Assembly: GCA_000733355.1 (NCBI GenBank)
Contig: JNVV01000001.1
Location: 526,208 to 590,207, forward strand
Direction of reading: 5' to 3'
DNA length: 64,000 nucleotides
Origin: Falciphora oryzae
Taxonomy: Eukaryota > Ascomycota > Sordariomycetes > Magnaporthales > Magnaporthaceae
Position 1 is the stretch's first letter, and every line of letters starts with the position of its first letter. Shown here piece by piece: positions 1 through 10,766 of this stretch. The notes under the pieces are model-generated. The model was not told where the DNA came from. It made no database searches and saw only the letters and a program-made list of their open reading frames with translations. A program made the position numbers and the translations under genes.

Positions 1-2273
1 TGTCAGATCTGCAAATCCCGCCGACTGACACGGCGGTGCAAACACTCCAAGGGCCTATGTGCTTGTCTGTGTCTGTTTGTTTGCTTGTCCGTCTAAGCAT
101 CTGTTATTGTCTGTTGGAGCAGCACTACTAGTAAAAATAGAGCAGACTCCAACACCAGCCCAGCCCAGCCCAGCCCAGCCCAGCCCCAGGCCCGGCGTCC
201 GTCCGCTCTTTGCTCTCGGCCGGTTCGGGTTCGATGGCAAGCTGGATCGCCCGGGCGGGAGTCTGGCTGGGCGCCGCGCCCTCTCTCTCCAGTCTTCCAG
301 CCTTCTTTCTCCAGCATTTTCGGCCGCCGATCAGGGGGCTCGTGGCCCTTCGCGCACGCTGTGCGTGTGGGTTTCTGCGGAGCCCATTGCGACGCCGGGG
401 CTTTGAGATTTGCTGGTTATGCGAGGGCCGAGAGCAGTCCAAGGAATCGCAGGCTGGGTCCCCCAGAAACCCTCCGAAAAGTGGGTTGGCCGTGCCCCTT
501 TCATCGTGGTTTTCCCTGCTGCCGGCCGCAGGTTGGGCACGCTTCCCAGGGCGACAAATTCGCGGACCCCTTGCTCTTAGGCGAAATGGAAGCTCTCGAT
601 TCCGCGCAATGCGCTGGGGTGGGCTGCTCTTCCCCTCTCCCCTTTGCCCTCTCGCACTTGCCGGCGGGTAATGAGATGTGCACGGGGAGGTGCAAGAATC
701 AAGTGCAATAAAAAAAAAAAAAAAACACAATGAAAAAATAATAATAATGAAAGCGCACTGAGCAGCGGGCCCCATTCATCGCGTAAAACCTCTTTGTCCC
801 CGTCCCAGCCCAGTGGCCGCGTCGCTTCCGCACTCTGCTTTTGGATCTTTTCCCTAATTTTCCGCAAGCACGATAGAGGCCGCGCGTGATCTCTCGCTCA
901 TTGTCCCCCTCGCCTAGGCCAGCCAGACATCTTTGTGCCGGAGCGCCAGCCCTCGAAACTCGCACGCCCAGCGCCAACGGTTTCTGCCACGGTCCGTCCA
1001 ATCAATTGCCACACCCGGGCTGCACTGGCCCGGCTCGCAGTAGCGCGCGCTCTCGCCCTCGAACAAGTTTGGAGCCCCAGCTCCCAGGCCAACCACGGAC
1101 TGCCGTCGTGCATCAAGGGGACGGCGCCACCGCCCATCACTATCATCATCATCAGGGGAATCGCCTACGCTAACACCAATCCCCCGGCCTAAATTCCACC
1201 CGTCTATCTTAGCCTCGGCGTGCTGCAGGAAGGAAAAAAAAAAAAAAAAAAAAAAAAGGAAAGGGGCTTCGCATCCTCGCATCCCACCCTCGCGCTGCGC
1301 CACCGCGGATTGTCCCAGAGCCAGCCCGCACGAGCGTCTTCTCCCTCGCTTCCTGCCGCTGGGTCTGTTTGGCCCTCTGATCTTTCTTTTCTTTGTTTAA
1401 TCGTTTTCTTTTTTCGGGACGCGGGCCCGTGGTGGTGGGTTGGAAATACAGTGTCGACCTGCTTGTTCGTCTCCAGATTGGCCGATCGATCGATCGAAAG
1501 GGGGTGATCAAGTAATACCTGAGCCAGCAGCTGCCAGCCGCCAGCCATCGTCGACAGCAAGAGCACCGACCTATCGGCAGCCACCTGCAGCCCGTCGAAC
1601 CAAAACCACTCGGACCTGGTGTCGCTTCGGCCCTTTCTCAACACCGCCCTCCCCGCCTGCGTCGCTGCCGGCCGCCACGACGACGGCCGTCCAGCAGCCC
1701 GTCTAGATTGCGGGCATAACCGACCGCTCCGCTGTTCGTTATTTTTTCCCTACTGGGGCTATCAGCCGGCGGGCAGGGCATATCAGACGGCTGCTTCATT
1801 GGTGGTTGCACCCTTGCCGCCCGCCCTACACGTTTCATGCGTCGCGGATTCCCCGTCACACTGAATCAATCTGGGAACCTGGGAGGAACGTGAAGAACTC
1901 GGGCGTCATTTTCGACTCGGACCAGACGTTTTCGTGAACCACGACAGCCAGCCGCCACACGCGAGCCCGAACCGAAAGACAAAGCCTGGGATTTCCCCTC
2001 TCGCCACTGGTACCTCGCCAACTCCAGTCACACCACCCACACTCTGGGCGCAAACCCGAACCCACGACGCCCCAGTTCAGAGACATTCCCGAGCCGGGTG
2101 ACGCCCCCCGAATTCCAGCCAGTCTGCACGCTGCCGCGACAGCCGCAACCAGCCTGACACCGCCTGTCTCCGGCCCCGGCGACGTGCGCATGTGCCGCGA
2201 GCGTCAAGCTCGACCTCGAGAAATACCGCCCACTACACCACAGCCGCCCCTTTGATCGCCCTCCCGTAGTACC
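1..2273. other. Upstream region of spa2; no gene seen
   Basis: No open frame here has the character of a fungal gene; those present are low-complexity shadows on both strands. The stretch holds a CAGCC pentamer run near 157-186, an A tract near 708-725 and an A tract of about 25 near 1233-1257. It probably contains the promoter and a long pyrimidine-rich 5' leader of the spa2 gene that starts at 2274. Any gene ending to the left of base 1 cannot be judged. Confidence 0.5.
157..186. repeat. CAGCC pentanucleotide microsatellite
   Basis: About six consecutive CAGCC units, read directly from the sequence. It lies far upstream of spa2 and no function is visible. Confidence 0.8.
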
Positions 2274-5200
2274 ATGAATGGTCGCAATGCACCGCTGTCA
2301 CCACCAACTTCTATAGGCGGTAACGACTGGGCCGGATATTCTCCCCCGATGGACAAGGACGGTTCCTACCCCAACGGTCGCGGCAATCTCATAACACCCC
2401 CCGCCTCGGGCGGCTCGATTGGAGCCATGAACGGATTCCCGCCCGGCCCTCGTAGCGCCGGCGGACCCTCCCCACCACCCTCAGTAGGCCGGTCCAGCGC
2501 CGGCATCGGCCAGTACGCCAGGAGCGAGAGTGGCAGGAGCGTGAGGGACGAAGGAGGCGAGGTCGTCCTGGGAGAGCATTATGTGGTCCTCAAGCGCTTC
2601 CTCGGCGCCACGTCCCAAAACGGCCAGCCCCCAGCCCCGAATAAGGCTCGCGACAAGCTGCAGCGTCTGACTGCCGTCCAGTTCCTCGAACTCAGCACCG
2701 ACGTCTACGACGAACTGAACCGACGATACCCTCCGCCAAACTCAGAACCGCCCCCGAAGTACCTCCTGCCGAGAGACAACTTCCACCCCAAACGCAACCA
2801 AGCTCGCCAAAAGCTCTCATCACTACCCCCTCCGCGCTTCCGCGACCTGGCCACCGATGTCTTCACCGAGCTCGAGCGCAGGATACCCCGCGTCATTGGC
2901 GGGGATATCCCTCGCGTCAACAGCCCTGCCTCGATGAGGATGTCGAGTCGATCGAATACCCCAATTAATGGCATGAACGGATTCCCACCAAGGAGCCAGA
3001 GCAGGGCAAGGCGGCCGTCCGAGGCGAGCTCGATTAGGAGTGCCGCCCTGGGCTCTGCGTACGGAATCCCTCCGTCGCCTGGGCTGCCGCCAGGAGGCTT
3101 CGAGCGACCTCTGGCGAAGCAGTCGCAAAGCAATACTATCGTGCCGAACAAGAGCACCATGGTGGAAGAGGATGACGACGACGACTCACCCCTCAGCCCG
3201 GTGGGCGGGCCAAACGGTGACGCATTGGGAATCAAGACTCAAAACCTAGCCCGGAGCGGCGGCAACGAACCAAGCAGTGCGCTCTCTGAGGTATGTCGCT
3301 CTGTGGTGCCCTCCTCAGCTTAACTTATGTCCATTGCTCCTTTGGCCGTTGGCCAGAATCAGACTCTGGAACGGCCCGTACTGACATATTCCCCTTGCTT
3401 CTAGGCCGACCGGAGGTTACTGGATGACTACGAGGTCCAGGTACGGGAACTCAAGGAAAAGCTCGAGGCTATGCAGGACGACATGAGGAAAAAGGACGAG
3501 CAGCTCGAGTCGATCCAGGATGATCAGAGACGTCAGGCGACGGTAGCAAATGTCGATAAGAAAGCGTGGGATGACGCTCGTCTCGACCTTGAGAGCCAAC
3601 TATCAGAGGCCCAAAGCCTTAACGACCGCCTTAAGCAGGAGCTGGATCGCATTCGGGACGATCATGCCGCCGACACGCGCCGAATGCAGGACGAGATTGA
3701 GGATCTGCGACAAAACGCCGTCAACGGACGCGGAGGAGCCGGCAACATGGACCTAGAGCGGGAGAACGAGGAGCTGCGCAGGACACTCAGGGAACAGGAG
3801 CAGGTGACGGAGGAGGTCCAACGTGACGCTCAAGAGCTCATGCGCGAAATGAGGACACTCTCGCAGCAGAGCGGGGCCGCCTGGCAAAAGCAGAGCGAGC
3901 TGGAGAGGACGATCGAGCAGCTCGAGCAGGAGGCGCGGGATTGGAGGAACCGCTACACGCGCACCAAGACGCAGCTGCGGAACATGCGCGCCACCTCGAT
4001 GGGCCTGACCATGGAGCAGGACGCGACGAAGTACTTGCGGGAACGGGGCTTTACAACGGAGAACGGGCTGGTTAAGGACGTCCACGTCACCAAGTTCCAG
4101 CTTTCGATCGACGAGCTGCTTCAGCGCGCCCGGTCTGGCGAGCCTGAGAAGGTCATGGAGCCCATGAAGGCTGTTGTCGTTAACGTCCGTCGCATCATCA
4201 AGGATATGGAGGATGGCTCTGCGGGCAGCAGCAACGATCAGCGCCAGCAACACTCGCGCCTCAGGGGCCGCATCTCATCCACGGCCAACAACCTCATTAC
4301 CGCGGCCAAGAACTTCGCCGCCGCCGCTGGAATTTCCCCCGTCTCGCTCCTCGATGCCGCCGCATCCCACCTGGTTGCCGCAGTGGTCGAGCTGCTGCGA
4401 AATGTCAAGATCCGACCGACGCCTGCTGGCGAGCTCGAGGATGACGACGACGGAACCGTCACTCCGAACGGGTCCATTGGATTCTTCTCGCCGAGGAGCC
4501 AGGCCCCGACGCCCCTCACGACAAGCACCATCTCCCAGAAGGAGATCCTCCCGCCACCACCTTCGCTCCAGGGCATAGTCAACAGCCGCGCTAGCATCGA
4601 GTCTTCGGCCTACAGCCCTGTCACTTCCCCACGCGAGTCTCGGGACCGCTTTGGTGGCCCGGTCGGTGGGCGCAGCAACGGACTCGGCATCGGCGCCAGC
4701 ATGAACGGCGGGTATGGCACGGGCGCGAATAAGAACCTCCCTCCGGCTCCAAACGGCTACGGCTCCAACGGCAACGGCTATGGCATGCCGCCGTCGCGGG
4801 ACAGCCGGAACGAGGACCTCAAGGTAAGCCACCTCGGGAACCATATACACAGTGGTCTGCATCTATTTAGAACTACTGGAAAGCTAACTGTGCTTTGTGT
4901 CTCAGATCTATCTCGAGGACCAAACGGCCGTCCTCATCTCGGACATCCAGGAGCTTGTCGCAGCCATCCGGAGCGACCAGGGCATCGAGACGCTCAGGGA
5001 CGAGATCGGCCGGGTCGCCAACGTGGTCGACAAGATTGTGAGCGAGACGGAGCGCAGCGGCAACGGCAACCTGGTCCAGCGGCTGCAGGACTCCCGGGAA
5101 CGCCTCCTCGAGGCCGGCGACCATGGGCAGGAGCTCGCGAACGCAGGCAACGGCCCCGGCAGCAGGGAATGGCGCATGTGGACGCAGACGCTCCCGCCGA

Positions 5201-5289
5201 TCGCGTTTGGCATCGCGCGCGAGTCCAAGGAGCTCGTCCAGCAGGTGGACCGGCTCGTCCTGCCCAACGGCGCTGATGACTTTTCATGA
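2274..5289 (+). CDS. spa2: Spa2-type polarisome scaffold protein
   Basis: Three exons: 2274-3290, 3405-4823 and 4906-5289, giving about 939 aa; both introns are GT-AG and phase 0. Two Spa2-homology (GIT-like) repeats are visible near residues 103-151 (LQRLTAVQFLELSTDVYDEL) and 168-205 (LSSLPPPRFRDLATDVFTEL). A long acidic coiled coil fills the start of exon 2, followed by a Ser/Pro/Gly-rich linker. A conserved C-terminal helical block starts at IYLEDQTAVLISDIQ. Spa2 proteins act at hyphal tips and septa, where they hold the polarisome (formin, Bud6, MAPK components). The length and order of parts fit filamentous-fungal Spa2. The ATG at 2274 is followed at once by the conserved disordered N-terminus and is the first in-frame start. 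The transcript ends convergent with the M28 peptidase gene. Confidence 0.93.
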
Positions 5290-6878
5290 TTGCTTTTTGA
5301 CAACAAGAACAAACAAAACAAACAACAAATTTTCATCAACGCTCGCTCGGCTTTTTTTTTTTTTTTTATTTTTTTTTTTATACATAATTCACGACATTTT
5401 TATATATACTTTTTTGGGGGCACTCCCCCATTCCGATCGACACGACGCCCCACGACACCAAGGCACACATATGTGCAACATATTTGGTCTACTTCATCAT
5501 CTCCCTCTCCGCCTATGCTGAGGCGTCTTGAGGGAGCGGGTTTCGGTGCCTCCGGGTGCCTCTTGCAGACTCGACGGGGTCAGTCGGTTTCCTCTTTTGC
5601 TTTCTTTTCTGTTTTCTCTTTTCGTCTCCGTCTACCGTCGAGACTTTTCTTGGTCTGATACCCCCCCGCATGTCATGACGGCCTTGTATGGGACCGGATT
5701 TTTTTTCCTTCTCTTATTCCTTCTTATTACTTACGTTTCTTCTTTTTTGTTGCTCATGTCTCACATAAACTCGCGCTTTTTTCTTCTTCTTTTTACGGTG
5801 TCGTCCGTATTCTCTCGCTTTTGATCCCCCTTTTTTTTCTCGAACCCTGTATGTACGAACAACGAAGAAGGGAGGAGGAGCAGGAGGTTGGGTGATAATT
5901 TCTAGTCCTGATGGTGGTGGTGGTGGTGGTATGTCTCTTTCCCAGCTTCTTTGCTGCCTCATGGGAGAGTCGGTTTTCTTTTGGATTTGCATCAGGTGGC
6001 CAGTTAGTTTCTTGGGAAAGGACCCTATCAACAAAAAAACCCCTTCGCTTGCTTTTTTTTTTCATGTTCTTTTCGTTTTTTTTGGCTGCTAGCGATAGCT
6101 GGACAGCGAAGAAGAAGAAAAAACCATGGCATGGAATGGCACGGCTGGCTGGCTTATTATGAGTTATTGAAATATCAAGGTTCTTCGAGGAACCGAAATT
6201 TGGGGTTTTGACGCTGCGGATACCAACATGATGAATGAGGTCCGGCGTGACGCGATGTGACGTCTGCAACCGGTCGGTCTCCCGAGTAGCACAAAAGGCC
6301 GCTCACCGATATCTTTGTCCTACTACGTATATGCAAGACCGTTGCCAAGACCACCGAGGACCACCAACAGCCAAAGATACAACCGGCTGACAAAAGTACC
6401 GCTCACTTTTCAATATTCCACCCCACGGCCGAAATCTACCCTGTATTTCAACGCAAGCCTGCACAATCAATTCTGTTTCAACTAATACGAAAATTTGGGA
6501 TATAGAAAAACAGTGGCAGAAAATTCCGTGGGTATTTTTTCCACTATTTTATGTACCACTCTTCCGCATTTGCGTTGGTAGGGTTGATGAGAACGCGTCG
6601 CGGGATTGCGGGGCCAAAAAAAAATAATCGAAGCGATACTTTCGTCTTCCCACTGTAGATGTCATTTTCAGCCGCGTGCCAGTGGAGGCTACTTCCTAGC
6701 TTCTGGAATCTATCCTACAGGCTGTGTATATATTACCTGGGCCATTCCTTCACGGACCCCACGCAGGGGGTTTGCCTCCTTTCAAATGCGCCCATCATGC
6801 TAAACAAAAGATATCGCAACAAGAGTGAAAGAAGGTAATAAAGAATAAGAATAAAAAATAAAAAAAAGACTTAACTTC
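5290..6878. other. Convergent 3' intergenic region
   Basis: This 1.6-kb spacer lies between the ends of spa2 (+) and the M28 peptidase gene (-). It is rich in T tracts (for example 5350-5380, 5700-5830 and 6052-6080) and has a GGT triplet run near 5908-5930. Such tracts suit 3' UTR and polyadenylation DNA. No coding exon was supportable. Confidence 0.5.
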
Positions 6879-9635
6879 TTAGAACGCCAATGGCCAATGG
6901 TGATGGTGGTGCTTCTTCTCGAGGTCGAGACCATCCGCTGCCTTCAGGATGCAGTCCTCGATGATGCCAACCCACCGAACCGCGTTTTCAAAGTCGCGCG
7001 AGTCGATGCTCTCCTGCAGGCCAGGGAAGACGGCCCCAGCGTAGCCGGTCCAGAGGCCAGGCGCAAACACAACCGACTATCAGAGGAAACGTCACGGTCA
7101 GTCGAAGCATATCAGAACCAGAGGAGGATCTATCTCAAAAACGTACCTTGTACCAGCTCCTGCCGTCCAGGCCCGGCTGGTGGATAAAGTGGCGCTCGAC
7201 GAGCTTGAGCCTCGTGTTGAGGGCGCGGATCTCGAGCGCGAGCTTGAGCTTGGCGGGCCACTTCCACCACGGCAGGTCCTCGTCGGCCCGGCGCTTGAGC
7301 TCCTCGGCCCGCGCGTCGACCTCGGTCGCCTTCTGCGTCAGCTTCCACGCGGCGTCGTGCAGCCGGCCCAGCTCCTTCTTGAAGTGCGCGGCGTTCCCCT
7401 TGTGTTCTCGGCCCGGGTGGTGGTGGCTCGCGCGCAGCTCGAACAGGCGCTGCTCCTCGCCCAGCCCGGCGTCCACGGTGCCCAGCGGCTTGTGGGGCGG
7501 CGAATGCGGGTGGTCGTCCGGCGACATGACGGCGTCCAGTTTGTGCTCGACCTTGTCAACGTACGAGGCCAGAGCTTCAGCGTAGTCCCTGGCGCCAAAG
7601 GAGATGACGGGCTTATCGGCGAGCTTGGCCGTCAGGAGACCCAGGATCTGGGCCATGGTGCGGTGATAGACGAAGCCCGGGTCGCCGAACCTGGCCATCC
7701 AGTGGAAGCTGTCGTAGTTGCTGTGATAGTGGTAGATGGGGCTGGAAGCGGACGCGGTGAAGCTAATGTCGAGGCAGGGGATGCCTGCATAGTCCTGGAA
7801 CGCCGTGAAGTCACTGCCGCTACCGATGATGTCGATGGAGCCGCCCCAGACGTCGCGCACGGTTTGACCCTTGACCGTTTGGTTGGGCGACTGCACCTCG
7901 CCTGTGATCTCGTGCAGAAGGGCATCGAGCAGAGGCGCGCCGGCTGCCTTGAACTGCGGGCCCGAAACCGCAACATCCACATTCAGGTAGGCGACACTGG
8001 TGGCGCTAAGCCAGGGTAGATGCTCCTCGACCCATTCGGTGCTCCCAATGAGGGCGTACTCCTCGCCGTCCCACGAGGCAAACACGATGGTGCGGAGGGG
8101 CTTCCACCCAGCCTCGAGGGCCTTGCCAAAGCTGCGGATGACCTCGTTAATAACGGCGGATCCGCTGTTCGGGTCTCCTGCGCCTCCGATGATCTATACA
8201 TGAGCAATTTGTGTAAGCAAGCGTCTCGAGAGTGGCTTTGATGATCAGGAACGCCATCTTACCCAGGCGTCACGATGGTTGCCCACGACGATGACCTCGT
8301 CAGGGATGGAGCCGTTGATGATGCCGATCACATTCCAGAGCGGAGTCGTGACATATTTCTGCTCGTTGTACACGTTCAGGGCCACATCAGCCGGGGATGG
8401 GCCAATGTTGTACTTGACACCCTTGGACCTGAGCCCACGGTTACGAGTCCAGCTGCTGCCGAGGTCCTCGGAGCTGGGTCCGTTGCCGTTGAGGGCCTTG
8501 AGGATGGGCAGTGCGTCGGCGTACGAGATGGGCAGCGAGGGGATGCTCGCGATCAGGCCGTGGGGGTCTTGGCGAGGAGCACCAGGCTTGGACGGGTAGC
8601 CGGGAGTGGTCGGGTCGCCGGGGGCGATGCTGAGAAACTGGGCGCTGCCACGCTGGACGGAGCTAGCCTGCCGCTTGGGGCCTTCGGGGTAGGACTTGTC
8701 GCTCTTGCTAGCGGACTCGGGGTCATCCGGGTCCGAGTAGTCGCTGTCTTCGCCGTCGTCGCCCGGGTCTGAGTACAGGACAGCGGCGACCATACCCAGC
8801 TCCTGGGCTCGCTTGACTTTGAGCCCACGGAAGATGCCGCCGTAGCGGGCGATGGCAATGTTGCCCTTTAGGGACACATCGGCGCGTAGCAGGTCCTCAA
8901 AGTCCTGGTAGGTGCCGTAGTTGACATAGACGTAGCTAGCCGTGACGTTGCCGCTGGCCGAGTAACCGTGGAATGTCGGGATAGAGTCGTTGCGGAAAGT
9001 GGTGTGGTCCTCGTCTATGACATCCTCGGTGAGCGAGGCCTCGAACGAGACCTTCCACGACGACGGGTCTGACGTGCCCTGGGACTTCTGAGGCTCCTCC
9101 AGAAGCGCGAGACGGTGGTCGACGGGGTAGTTGAGGTACACGTCGTACGAGACGATGGACGACTTGATGCCCCACGACTCCCACTTGTCCTTGGTCCAGA
9201 CAGCCTGTATTTTAGGGGGTAAGGGGTGAGCACGTGATCATATATGGTATGGTACACAAAAATAGGGATAACCTAGACGCATCACACCTGTGAGAAGTTT
9301 TGTCCGGCGAGATGAGCACCGTCGGTGTAGTAGTGGCTCCACTCTTCTGCGAGCTCGCTGCTCGGCTCGTCGCGGAGGATGTCGCGCAGCTGCTCGTAGG
9401 ACATGTGGCGGTCCTTGTGGCCGGGCCAGGACCAGCCATCATCGGGGCGGTCGTGGCGGTGGCGGTGCGGCGCGTCCCGGCCGAGTATGGAGGTCAGGAC
9501 CAGGACGCCGAAGAACCAGATCAGGGTGGACGACAGGGCAATGGTGCAGAAGCGGCGCACGACATTGTGAGGGTAGCGGCGCACGGGCGGGCCGACGCCG
9601 ACGGAGGAGACTAGCGGGGTGCGCTCGCCGGGCAT
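6879..9635 (-). CDS. M28B metallopeptidase, glutamate carboxypeptidase II-like (Vps70/Tre1 type)
   Basis: Four exons on the minus strand: 9635-9288, 9204-8263, 8193-7147 and 7076-6879, about 844 aa. A single membrane segment near residues 27-47 makes it a type II membrane protein with an outward or lumenal catalytic part. A protease-associated domain lies near 200-270, then the M28 catalytic domain. The zinc ligands and catalytic Glu of the family are all present: His in NHRDAW (~426), Asp in GAGDPNSG (~437), Glu-Glu in WDGEEYALIG (~474-475), Asp in YLNVDVAV (~503) and His in YHYHSNYD (~587). The transferrin-receptor-like dimerisation domain follows. Yeast relatives are Vps70 and Tre1/2, which act in vacuolar protein sorting and transporter turnover; mammalian relatives cleave terminal glutamate. 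The substrate here is unknown. The C-terminus ends in a His run. Confidence 0.92.
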
Positions 9636-10766
9636 CCTTGGCCTGCGTGTGCCTCTGCTGAGGCTCCTCTTCTTATCGCGCTATGCGAAGTATCAAGCTG
9701 TCGTGGATGATGACGGGGTAGTTGTGGTTGGTGGCGGCGACGGCGGTGGTGGTGGTGGGTGGGAGATGATGTTGTGACAAAGTATTGGGGCATCAATGCA
9801 TTACGTTGTGTTGATCGAGAGGGGGCGGGAGCTTTGACTGCCTGCCCGAGGGGTGGCGTATCCGACGCCCGAGATGACGAAACCGGGGAACCCGCAACTC
9901 GAGCACAGGCTGCACACATTGGGCCAATCACTCGATGCATATCGAGAATGCCTTTGTCCATAAACCTACTCACTGCCAAATGATTCAACATGGACGGCCG
10001 AATCAACACACACCAAGAACCAAAGCTACCCCGGACTTTAAGGGCTGGAAATCTTGGCGTTAGAGATGCCGCTCGCTCGCCGTTGAACCCCACCGCTTTG
10101 GTTTCAACAAGGCACGTTCCCCAAATAAAAGTTTGCAGTCCTATAAACTGCAGGGTAAATGAGAGCACCCAGCAGTCTGTAGTTGGCAGGAGAGCATACA
10201 GCAGAGCATACGGGAGAGGATACAGGAAAGATTGGGGTGATAGGAGCTCCAATTAGCGTTGTTGGAACTGCAGGCAAACCAGCCAGATCCAGCCTCTCCA
10301 AAACGCGACGCCCGGCCTTGACTCTCGGGAGCATTTTGGTCAACAATAAGATCAATACGATGACTCTGTCAACCACCAGCCTGCGTCACAGGAAGTGAGG
10401 GCAAGACATGCACAACGTTTCAGCACCACCAGATCATCGAGTATGACGGCAGTCTCGGTGCTTGGGATTGGCTGTGCTCGAATTTAAGCAGACACAGCGC
10501 CGCGCCCTTTGATGCACGCGTATTTCCCATACGGGGTTGGGGTGGTGGCGGCGGGCTAGGACGATGGAGTGGGGTGAAGAGGAAAAAAAAAATTGACGGT
10601 GCACCACAGCCCGTTCAAGTGCAACCGCACTCAGCGCCCGCCAGATGCACGCCCGGGTCACACTCACCGGCCACACGCGGCAGGTGGGGTAGCAGTCGCC
10701 GGTAGCGGATCCAAGGCGTGAGAATTTGGACTTGGCCCCAAAGGCAGGCGCCATCTCCTCACTCCG
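9636..10766. other. Upstream region of the M28 peptidase gene
   Basis: This stretch separates the start of the M28 peptidase gene from the 3' end of scm3, both on the minus strand. The part next to 10766 carries a diverged sequence shared with 36.0-36.2 kb (listed separately). The remainder should hold the peptidase promoter. I found no convincing exon; the long minus-strand frame at 9611-10252 has no family resemblance. Confidence 0.45.
10560..10756 (-). repeat. Dispersed repeat, copy A
   Basis: Read on the minus strand, this segment matches 36019-36190 on the plus strand over about 170 nt with small gaps. The best block is GGCGACTGCTACCCCACCTG followed by CGCGTG and, after a few changes, GTGAGTGTGACC. 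Both copies also share GAGTGAGGAGA at one end and CCGTCAATTTTTT at the other. It starts about 10 nt past the scm3 stop codon. It may be a transposon remnant or a duplicated promoter and leader; neither can be proved here. Confidence 0.6.

Noticed and set aside
128..775. 215-codon minus-strand frame in the spa2 upstream region
   Set aside because: Contains runs translated from homopolymers and microsatellite DNA; no family resemblance.
7180..8019. 279-codon plus-strand frame inside the M28 peptidase gene
   Set aside because: Antisense shadow caused by GC-rich third positions of the peptidase exon.
9611..10252. 213-codon minus-strand frame upstream of the M28 peptidase
   Set aside because: No recognisable domain; low-complexity end; better explained as promoter DNA.
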